Below are positions 45,049 to 52,090 of a stretch of 64,000 nucleotides of DNA, piece by piece. Origin of the DNA: Bin87 sp964347975 (GTDB taxonomy: Bacteria; Chloroflexota; Dehalococcoidia; Lucifugimonadales; UBA3495). Position 1 is the first letter of the stretch, and every line of letters starts with the position of its first letter. A program made the translations under genes and the position numbers. The stretch lies in NCBI GenBank assembly GCA_964347975.1, contig CAYGAY010000017.1, positions 8,768 through 72,767 of the forward strand, in the 5' to 3' direction. A model generated the notes under the pieces. That model was not told the origin of the DNA, ran no database searches, and worked only from the letters and a program-made list of their open reading frames with translations.

Positions 45049-45951
45049 CTAAAGTTGCCGCAGCTTGGGATCCAACCGGTCCCTCAGCCAGTCGCCGAAC
45101 AGGTTGAACGCGATCACGACCATCGTAATCGCAACGCCGGGGATTATGGAGATCCACCACGCGGTGGCGACCTTGGCCCGTCCGTCGGCGACCATCTGAC
45201 CCCAGGACGGGGTGGGCGGGGGAATGCCGGCGCCAAGGAAACTGAGGGACGCTTCGGTCAGGATCACCAGCCCGACGTGCAGCGTCAGCATGACCATGAA
45301 CGAGTTGAGCACATTGGGCATTATGTGGACGAACATGATCCGGGCGCCGGAGCAGCCGTGGACGTGCGCCAGCGCGACGAAGTCGTTGTCCTTGAGCCCC
45401 AGCACCTCGCCTCGCGTAACCCGCGCGAACCTGGCCCACAGGATGAGGGTTACGGCGAGAACGACCGTCTGTAATCCCTGCCCCATCGTTACTGCTAACA
45501 ATAAGGCGAAGAGGATTGTCGGGAAGGCAAGGGTGGCGTCCACCGCCCGCATGATGAAGGTGTCTGTCTTGCCTCCCGCGTACCCGGAAATTAATCCCAG
45601 GACACCCCCGATGGCGCCCCCGGCTAGAAGAGCCGTGGAGGCCACGATCAGACTGACTCGAGCGCCGTGGATCAATCGGCTGAGGATGTCGCGGCCCAGG
45701 ATATCGGTTCCCAGGAGATACTTGGCAGTACCCGCTTCCTGCCACGCGGGAGGGCGGAGCTTGTCGCGCAGCGACTGTTTGGTCGGGGAATGCGGAGCGA
45801 TGAGTGGGGCGAATATGGCTGCGAACACCATGAGCGCGATGATGACCACGGGAATCCAGGGGAGCCGCTTCAGTTCATACTTTAATCGCTCCTGCCGAGC
45901 GCTCGGCGCCTGGAGCACTTGCGCGCTGGTATCTGCCCGGTCGGTGGCCAT
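45049..45951 (-). CDS. DppC-type ABC transporter permease
   Basis: 300 residues. Blocks: LLGTDILGRDILSRLIHGAR, EAA loop RGEVLGLKDNDFVALAHVHG, ASLSFLGAGIPPPTPSWGQM, and the tail LFGDWLRDRLDPKLRQL. It follows DppB by 7 bases and closes the third ATPase-less operon. Start is ATG at 45951. Confidence 0.94.
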   Translation of the reverse strand: MATDRADTSAQVLQAPSARQERLKYELKRLPWIPVVIIALMVFAAIFAPLIAPHSPTKQSLRDKLRPPAWQEAGTAKYLLGTDILGRDILSRLIHGARVSLIVASTALLAGGAIGGVLGLISGYAGGKTDTFIMRAVDATLAFPTILFALLLAVTMGQGLQTVVLAVTLILWARFARVTRGEVLGLKDNDFVALAHVHGCSGARIMFVHIMPNVLNSFMVMLTLHVGLVILTEASLSFLGAGIPPPTPSWGQMVADGRAKVATAWWISIIPGVAITMVVIAFNLFGDWLRDRLDPKLRQL

Positions 45952-45958
45952 ATCGCTC

Positions 45959-46876
45959 CTAGTCGTACCGGATCCGTGGGTTTATGTAGGCGTACAGTAT
46001 ATCCACTGCCAAATTGACGGCCAGGATGATTACCGCGTCCAGCAGGATCACCGCCTGCAGCAGTGGGAAGTCGCGTTGCGCCACGGCATCAATGGTGAGA
46101 CGGCCGATACCCGGCCACGCGAATACGGTCTCGGTGACGATGGCGCCCGTCACGAACCCGCCCACGAAAACACCGAACAACGTCAGTACCGGGATCAGGG
46201 CGTTGCGCAGGCAGTGCTTCCAGAACACCTTCCATTCCTCCAGGCCCTTAATCCTGGCGAGCTTGACGTATTCGGTGTCCAGCACCTCCAGCATGCTTGA
46301 CCGGATCAGTCGCATCATTCCGGCAATGGAGAAGGTGCCCAACGTGAACGCCGGCAGGATGTAATGCAGCGGGCCGCCCATTCTCCCTGGCGGGAGCACG
46401 TCCAGCCAAACGCTGAAAATGTAGATGCACACGATGGCGATCCAGAAATTGGGCGTCGCAACGCCGAAAACCGCGATGGCGCCAGCTACCTGGTCGATCC
46501 AGGTTCCCCGTTTGACGGCTGCCACCACCCCCAGCGGGATGGCGACGCTGACCGCAATAAACATGGATAGGGGAAGCAGCTTGAGCGTGTTGGGCAGTCG
46601 CTCGAAGAACAGCTCGGCCGCCGGCTTTTTGTACACGATGGAGTCGCCGAAGTCGCCGCGGACAATGCCGGTGAGAAACACGAAGAGCTGGACGTGGTAC
46701 GGGCGGTCGAGGCCGAGGTTCCGCTCAATGAACTGGCGCTCTTCCTCGGTGGCGTCTTCAGGCACCATGAGGTCGGCCGGATTGCCGGTGGCCCTGGCCA
46801 GGGCGAACACGATCAGCGCGACGATAAATAGCAGGACGATGCCCTGCAAAAACCGGTTGAGGATGTATTTCTGCAA
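45959..46876 (-). CDS. DppB-type ABC transporter permease
   Basis: 305 residues. MQKYILNRFLQGIVLLFIVA start, periplasmic RNLGLDRPYHVQLFVFLTGI, EAA loop YVKLARIKGLEEWKVFWKHC, and end YINPRIRYD, where the usual D of 'DPR' is N. It receives substrate from the lipoprotein encoded 87 bases upstream and pairs with the adjoining DppC. Confidence 0.94.
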   Translation of the reverse strand: MQKYILNRFLQGIVLLFIVALIVFALARATGNPADLMVPEDATEEERQFIERNLGLDRPYHVQLFVFLTGIVRGDFGDSIVYKKPAAELFFERLPNTLKLLPLSMFIAVSVAIPLGVVAAVKRGTWIDQVAGAIAVFGVATPNFWIAIVCIYIFSVWLDVLPPGRMGGPLHYILPAFTLGTFSIAGMMRLIRSSMLEVLDTEYVKLARIKGLEEWKVFWKHCLRNALIPVLTLFGVFVGGFVTGAIVTETVFAWPGIGRLTIDAVAQRDFPLLQAVILLDAVIILAVNLAVDILYAYINPRIRYD

Positions 46877-46963
46877 ATCCCCGACCTCAAGGAATGGCGC
46901 GCGCCGGGCTGTTGGGCCAGTTCCCGGCGCGACGAGAGTGAATTGTCAAGGGTGATTAGGGGA

Positions 46964-48832
46964 TTACTGCCAGGGATTGCCCTCGGCGTGGGGTATGCGA
47001 TGGAACACGTCGCCGAGCTCGCCGCGCCCGTAGATGCCCTGCCAGCGGCCCACGGTTTCCGGGTTGGACGCGTAGAGGCTCACGCCCTGGACTATCGGGA
47101 CGCCGATCCACTGGTCGGCCACCAGCTGGATGATGGCGTTGGTCGCCTCGGCGCGCTTCGCATCATCGCGTTCCGAGATGGCTATCTCGTGGAGCCTGAG
47201 ATATTCCTCGCCCTCAGCAGTAAGAGTATCCCGGTCGCCGAATGCCACGTGGTTGCTGTCGGGATGGAAGGTGCTCTGATACCGGGGCACCGGAAGGGGC
47301 CGGCCCGCGTTGCGGAAGATGCTGACGGCGCCGTTGAATCCCTCGCCCCATTCATCATGCCCAGGCCGCCGGGTCAGGGGGCTGAACACGCCAATCTCGA
47401 TAATCTTCAGGTCGGACTTGATGCCGATCTCCTCCCAGAAGCCCGTGACGGCCTGGCTGAGGTCGTTCATATAGGGAGTGCCGGAGAAGTTGGTGCTCCA
47501 GAAGGTGACCTCAAATCCGTCGGGATAGCCGGCTTCAGCCAACAATTCTTTGGCGCGCTCCGGGTCGTAGGCCAGCGCCTCCTCGCCCCACTTTTGCCAC
47601 CGGGGAACGTCCACGTCAACGCTGGTGGGGAAGGTGGCGAAGGGCATCGAAGGCCGACCGTAGCCATTCAAGGTGTAGTCGATGATGTCCTGGCGGTTGA
47701 TGGCCAGGGACATGGCCTGGCGGACGCGAATATCGCCGACGGGCAGGGCCTGGGCCTCGGGCCAGTAGAGGCCCCAGAACTGGTAGATGAACATGCCCAC
47801 GCCCTCGATGACCGTGAGCTGCGCGCCGGCGGCTTCCACTTCAGGAGCGGACTCCGGCACCAGGTCGATGAGGTCGGCCTGGCCGGTGCGGACCATGGCC
47901 AGCTTGGTGCTCTCCTCGGGGACCAGCAGCAGGCTCATGTTGGCGAAGTGGGGGATGCCGCGGTGCGACTTGTCGAAAGCCTCATACCGGAAGTAATCGC
48001 CCACGGAGTGCTCGGCGTACATCCAGGGACCGCTGCCTACCGGCTCGGCCCGGAAACCTTCGTCTCCCACGGCTTCGATGTAGTCCTTGGGCATGATCTG
48101 GCCGCCCTGGAACACCGCCCTGGTCAGCAGGCTCCAGAAGTGGGGCTTGGATCCTTCGGTGTGCATCCGCAGGGTAAGATCATCAATCACTTCGATGGCT
48201 TCCTCGGAGGGCTGTCTGAGTTGCCGGTTGAGGCGGTTGCCGTCGCCCACCACACTTTCATCGTGGTACATGGTGCGCTCGAGGCTGAACTTCACGTCGT
48301 GGGCGTCCAGAGCTTCGCCGTTGTGGAACACCAGGCCCGGCGCGATGTTGAAAGTCCAGCTGGCGCCGTCGGGGTCAATTCCCCATTCCTCGGCCACTCC
48401 GGGGCCGACGCCGCCGTACTGGGAATCGTAGTTGAAGCCGAGGAGAGCGTCGTAGATGGGCGCCTGGTATTGGGCGTGTCCCGCCCGGCCTTGCAGGATC
48501 GGATCGGTCACCTGAGCGCCCAGGTTTTGCAGGCTCACGGTCAGCGTGCCCGCGGGATCGCCCTGCCGGACCACCGCTTCGACCGGCGGCACCGGGGTGG
48601 CTACCACCAGCACTTCCTTGATGACCTCTTTTTCTTCGGTAACAACGCGAGTGACCTCAACGGGCTTATCCACCTGTTCGGTAACGACGCGAGTGACCTC
48701 AACAGGCGTTTCCACCTGCTGGGTAACGACGCGAGTGACCTCGACCTCGGCCGGCGCGGCGGCGCCTCCGCAAGCCAGGACGAGAGCCAGGGACAACGTT
48801 AAGGATGCGAGCCAGACTGCCTTAACCGACAT
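46964..48832 (-). CDS. ABC transporter substrate-binding lipoprotein, family 5
   Basis: 622 residues. Signal peptide with lipobox ALVLAC; the lipidated cysteine is about residue 21. The linker has three EVTRVVT units 14 residues apart, then a KEVIKEVLVV stretch; this type of linker is common in Chloroflexota binding proteins. The family-5 fold follows: LTVSLQNLGAQVTDPILQGR, WTFNIAPGLVFHNGEALDAH, MSLAINRQDIIDYTLNGYG, and LLAEAGYPDGFEVTFWSTNF. Start is ATG at 48832. First gene of SBP-DppB-DppC. Confidence 0.94.
   Translation of the reverse strand: MSVKAVWLASLTLSLALVLACGGAAAPAEVEVTRVVTQQVETPVEVTRVVTEQVDKPVEVTRVVTEEKEVIKEVLVVATPVPPVEAVVRQGDPAGTLTVSLQNLGAQVTDPILQGRAGHAQYQAPIYDALLGFNYDSQYGGVGPGVAEEWGIDPDGASWTFNIAPGLVFHNGEALDAHDVKFSLERTMYHDESVVGDGNRLNRQLRQPSEEAIEVIDDLTLRMHTEGSKPHFWSLLTRAVFQGGQIMPKDYIEAVGDEGFRAEPVGSGPWMYAEHSVGDYFRYEAFDKSHRGIPHFANMSLLLVPEESTKLAMVRTGQADLIDLVPESAPEVEAAGAQLTVIEGVGMFIYQFWGLYWPEAQALPVGDIRVRQAMSLAINRQDIIDYTLNGYGRPSMPFATFPTSVDVDVPRWQKWGEEALAYDPERAKELLAEAGYPDGFEVTFWSTNFSGTPYMNDLSQAVTGFWEEIGIKSDLKIIEIGVFSPLTRRPGHDEWGEGFNGAVSIFRNAGRPLPVPRYQSTFHPDSNHVAFGDRDTLTAEGEEYLRLHEIAISERDDAKRAEATNAIIQLVADQWIGVPIVQGVSLYASNPETVGRWQGIYGRGELGDVFHRIPHAEGNPWQ
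48638..48750. repeat. Three direct repeats of 42 bp inside the binding-protein gene
   Basis: GGTAACxACGCGAGTGACCTC begins at 48638, 48680 and 48722, a 42-bp period (14 codons). It encodes the EVTRVVT linker units on the minus strand. Repeat number could vary between strains. Confidence 0.8.
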
Positions 48833-48978
48833 TCGATACCTCCGACCATAATCACGAATGCAAATGTCGCGCTATGGGTTTGCTATCGGGGGACAATACA
48901 CCTGCCGGTGAATTCAGTCAACTTTGTCGCAACCGGCAACTGCGTAAGTCCCATGTCGCTGCAACCGGCGCGGCGAAT

Positions 48979-49072
48979 TCAGTCGCTGATGCCATACACC
49001 CGCCGGGCCGTGTCGTGGAACCGGGCGGCGCGCTCGGTGGGCGTGTAACCTGCGGTGTCGCCGGAAAGGCTC
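48979..49072 (-). pseudogene. C-terminal remnant of an amidohydrolase
   Basis: In the 48833-49205 gap the minus strand carries AGYTPTERAARFHDTARRVYGISD ending at TGA 48979-48981 (split here: AGYTPTERAARF and HDTARRVYGISD). This is the usual last helix and tail of amidohydrolase-family-2 metalloenzymes. Upstream the frame shows no similar match, and the rest of the enzyme (about 270 residues) is absent. The identity rests on about 24 residues. Confidence 0.5.
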
Positions 49073-49205
49073 AACAACCAAAGGGCGCGAGTCTCTCCTC
49101 TCGACTGGCGCATCCGGCATGGCGCTTCCCAATGTTGGGGGTAGCTTGCCGGCAGTCGGCGGCTCTCGCCGTTTCCGGTCTTTTGAAGTCGCGGTTCCTG
49201 CGGAG

Positions 49206-49910
49206 TTATTCCGGCATGGTCATTATAACGACGTCGTGGTCGGCGGCGTACTTGGCGGCTTCGTCCAGAGCATAGGCTCCGATAGCCGTCGCCATTACGT
49301 CGCTCGCGGTGGCTTTTGCCAGCAGGTCGGCCTGCTCGCGGGCCCGGCGGATGTCGCTTTCGTCCAGCGTTACCGATGTTTCGGCGACGACGTATTGGCC
49401 GTCGCCGGCCAGGATGATGTCGGTATTTTCCAGCTCGTCGGATTGGTCAGCGCTGATGTTCCCATTGGCGACAGATTGGTCCAACAGTTCCGGGAAACGG
49501 TTGCTGTCTGGAGTGGTGATGGCGTATATGACCCGCATACCGCTGAGGGACAGATTCCGCTGGGCCAGCCGGCTGGCGCGTCGGGCGGCTTTGCGCTCGT
49601 AGTCAGAACCGATGAGGCGGTTCATGTTGCCTTCCAGCCGGGCTTGGCCGGCCTTTAGATCTGCAACGTCTTGTTCCAAGCGTTCCAGACGTTCTTCCAA
49701 GCGTTCCAGACGTTCGTTGGTGGCGGCGATGAAATCTTGGACCAGTCGGGCCAGCTCAGCCACGGTCTGCTGGAGTTCCCGGACAATGGCCGGCAGCTGC
49801 AGGAACTCCTGTCCGAGTACGTGCTGGCGCATCGCCTCTGCCAGCCTGGGGTTGTTCGCCATGGCGGCAAGGATGTCCTCGAAGGTGGCGATGGGTGTGG
49901 GGGTGGTCAT
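49206..49910 (-). CDS. Coiled-coil protein with possible nuclease-like C-terminal domain
   Basis: 234 residues. A helical N-terminus is followed by a coiled coil with heptads around RLERLEERLERLEQD (about 70-85), then a domain of about 130 residues with NRLIGSDYERKAARRASRLA, DIILAGDGQYVVAETSVTLD and ADHDVVIMTMPE. The 'D...VVAETSVT' strand is like the second acidic strand of PD-(D/E)XK nucleases, but that is inference. Families with this build occur in Chloroflexota and cyanobacteria without known function. A Uma2 gene lies 34 bases upstream on the same strand. Confidence 0.6.
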   Translation of the reverse strand: MTTPTPIATFEDILAAMANNPRLAEAMRQHVLGQEFLQLPAIVRELQQTVAELARLVQDFIAATNERLERLEERLERLEQDVADLKAGQARLEGNMNRLIGSDYERKAARRASRLAQRNLSLSGMRVIYAITTPDSNRFPELLDQSVANGNISADQSDELENTDIILAGDGQYVVAETSVTLDESDIRRAREQADLLAKATASDVMATAIGAYALDEAAKYAADHDVVIMTMPE

Positions 49911-49944
49911 ACCGCTGTTCCTTTGGTCTGGTCAACCCTCATTA

Positions 49945-50688
49945 TCAGGAGTCTTGGTGCAGAAGTCGCTGTTCCAGTTCGCGGATGCGGGCCTGGTCTC
50001 GGGCCCTGGCTTCGCGTTCGGCGCGGAGTTCTGCGGCGGCGGTATCGGCGCGGGCTTCCGCAGCGAGACGGGCTATGCGCTCGCTTTCAAAGGTGGCGAT
50101 GTGCTGCCCGGTCTTCGGGTCGTAGCAGTTCAACTGGCCGTCTTCCCATCGCCAGTCCACGTTCATAACCTCGCTGTGTCCCTCCAACACTCCGCCGGTC
50201 AGCTCGGCAATGTCTATCGGCTCGTACCGGCCGTTCACCAGCCGGTCGCCGGCCAGTCTGGCGCCGTGAAACTCTCCGGTGGCGTCGAACCGCCAATACT
50301 CCGGTATCAGCAGCCTCTCGTAGAACTCGCGCTTCGCTCCAACGTCGATGTGGCCCGTAGCCGGCGAGGCTATCTCGAGGACCAGGTCTGGCGGCTTGCC
50401 CTGCTCTGAGATGACGTAGCCGTTGGCGCCACGGTAGGCGGCGGGGTTCACTCGGAAGGCCACCAGCAGGTCGGGATACCTCATCTCGTCGCCACGCCGG
50501 GCGGTGATGTACTTCTCGCCGGATACGATGGTGCTATCGGGGTTGCCCAGGAACTGCTTCAGATGGTGTTGGAGGCCGGTTTCGCTGAGGTGCTCGGCGG
50601 ATGTCATGTCGTCGGGTTCGCGTTCCGGTGGGTCGGGTAGCCGGAAACGGCTTGGGGATTGGGTGATTTTGGCGTCGGCGGTGGTCAT
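49945..50688 (-). CDS. Uma2-family putative endonuclease with coiled-coil tail
   Basis: 247 residues from ATG at 50688. Uma2 core: MRYPDLLVAFRVNPAAYRGA (first acid), PPDLVLEIASPATGHIDVGA (second acid) and ERLLIPEYWRFDATGEFHG. The last 60 residues (ERIARLAAEARADTAAAELR) form a charged helix like those at 2136 and 35128. A -10-like TATAAT lies at 50750-50755 on the minus strand. It may be co-transcribed with the coiled-coil gene downstream. Confidence 0.86.
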   Translation of the reverse strand: MTTADAKITQSPSRFRLPDPPEREPDDMTSAEHLSETGLQHHLKQFLGNPDSTIVSGEKYITARRGDEMRYPDLLVAFRVNPAAYRGANGYVISEQGKPPDLVLEIASPATGHIDVGAKREFYERLLIPEYWRFDATGEFHGARLAGDRLVNGRYEPIDIAELTGGVLEGHSEVMNVDWRWEDGQLNCYDPKTGQHIATFESERIARLAAEARADTAAAELRAEREARARDQARIRELEQRLLHQDS

Positions 50689-51011
50689 GCTGAACCTCTG
50701 TGGGCTTAGCGCGGCTGGGCGGGTCGTTACCGTGTGGATGATGAGCAGGATTATACCGGTGTATTCTTCGGTCCAGGTAGGGCTTAATCCGGTTCAGGTG
50801 ATTCCTGCCAACCGCCGTGGTTCCCTTGATTGCCGGTGAGGTGTTGCGGACGAAATGCCCGGGGTGGTGGAAACTGTTTTGGTGGTAGTAGGAACCGTCC
50901 TTGGGGGCCTCGGTGTTGCGGTCCAGGGGTGGACCTTTGCGAAATTTCCTCGTGAGGCGGGGGCAGCGTTGACAGTCCAATGCCCGCCTGCATATCCTTG
51001 AAGGGTAGCGC

Positions 51012-51087
51012 GTCCCAGTAGCTCAGTGGATAGAGCGGCTGCCTTCTAAGCAGCTGGCCGCGGGTTCGAATCCTGCCTGGGACGCCA
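51012..51087 (+). tRNA. tRNA-Arg (anticodon TCT)
   Basis: A 76-base cloverleaf: acceptor GTCCCAG (51012-51018) with CTGGGAC (51077-51083), D-arm GCTC...GAGC, anticodon stem GCTGC/GCAGC with loop CTTCTAA (51043-51049; anticodon TCT at 51045-51047), T-arm GCGGG TTCGAAT CCTGC, discriminator G, and encoded CCA at 51085-51087. It stands alone between the Uma2 gene and an SDR gene. I see no second copy of its 3' end nearby that would mark an integration site. Confidence 0.95.
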
Positions 51088-51141
51088 TTTCATCTCATCA
51101 CCTGGAGCACGATCCTCTCCAGCGCAGAAAGGTGAAGCAAG

Positions 51142-51945
51142 ATGCAACTGGAAGGTAAAGTCGCCCTGGTAACCGGAGGGGGCCGGGGATTGGGCCGTTC
51201 CATGGCTTTGGCCTATGCTCGCGAGGGAGCGGATGTCGCCATCGTAGCCCGCACCCCTGCGGAGCTGGAGGCCGTCGGTTCGGAAATTCGCGCCCTGGGC
51301 CGCCGCGCCCACCCGGTCAACGCCGAACTGACCACCGGCGAAGGCGCCAGCCGGGCCGTCCGGGAAACCGTCAGCGAACTGGGGAAGATAGATATCCTGG
51401 TCAACAACGCCGGCGGCTATCGCCTCTTCACCAACGACCTGACCCACGCGGTTACGGTACTGGACATCACCGAAGCGGAGTGGCGGCGGGTGATGGAGTC
51501 GAACCTGACCACCACGTTCCTGACCTGCAAGGCGGTCCTGCCGCACATGATGGAACGTCGCTGCGGGGTCATCGTGAACCTGACTTCAAGGAACGTGGCC
51601 CGCCGGGGCCGGGCCGGACAGGCGTCCTATGGCGCCGCCAAGGCCGCGGTGGAGCGGCTCAGCGAGGCGCTGGCCGACGAGGTGAAGGACTTCGGCATCG
51701 CCGTCAACATCCTCGACCCCGGCTGGAACCTGACCAGGCCCAACGACGACTACGACGCTGAAGTGCACAAGCGCATGAGGTTGCCCGACGACATTGCCGA
51801 AGTGGCCGTGTACCTGGCCCGGCAGACCCCGGCAACTATGACCGGCCAGTTGATCTCCGCGCCGGAATACGACGCCGAACACGGCATAACACGGCTTTCG
51901 GCTTACGAACGGCTCCACGACCAGCCTGGCAGCGTTGCAATTTAG
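51142..51945 (+). CDS. Short-chain dehydrogenase/reductase (SDR)
   Basis: 267 residues, classical SDR. The cofactor turn is VTGGGRGLGRSMA (TGxxxGxG, about 11-20), NNAGG follows (about 91), then the catalytic Ser in VNLTSRNVARRG, Tyr and Lys in QASYGAAKAAVE (YxxxK). It oxidises or reduces a small alcohol/ketone with NAD(P). The acidic residue that would select NAD(H) is not evident after strand 2 (IVARTPAELEA), which suggests NADP(H). Start is ATG at 51142, 54 bases after the tRNA. Confidence 0.93.
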   Translation: MQLEGKVALVTGGGRGLGRSMALAYAREGADVAIVARTPAELEAVGSEIRALGRRAHPVNAELTTGEGASRAVRETVSELGKIDILVNNAGGYRLFTNDLTHAVTVLDITEAEWRRVMESNLTTTFLTCKAVLPHMMERRCGVIVNLTSRNVARRGRAGQASYGAAKAAVERLSEALADEVKDFGIAVNILDPGWNLTRPNDDYDAEVHKRMRLPDDIAEVAVYLARQTPATMTGQLISAPEYDAEHGITRLSAYERLHDQPGSVAI

Positions 51946-51962
51946 GGGTTAGTTTTCTCGGC

Positions 51963-51982
51963 ATTCCGGCGAAAGCCGGAAT
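51963..51982. repeat. REP-like palindrome, copy 4
   Basis: ATTCCGGC / GCCGGAAT around GAAA, 17 bases after the SDR stop, in the 51946-52090 gap. It may end the SDR transcript. Confidence 0.65.
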
Positions 51983-52090
51983 CCGGTTCGGTATTGGCCT
52001 TTGCGGCAATGGCAGTCGTTACCCTGGCGCTCCTCGTGGCGTTCTGAAGGGAGCCTCCCCGGTTGTAACCGGCGCGATAGCGGGCGTAGG

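Noticed and set aside
48874..49275. A 133-codon plus-strand frame
   Set aside because: It runs across the amidohydrolase remnant and into the antisense of the next gene; no independent support.
51012..51087. tRNA-Arg as an integration site for an island carrying the MmeI-like gene
   Set aside because: No repeat of the tRNA 3' end and no integrase were seen in the window.
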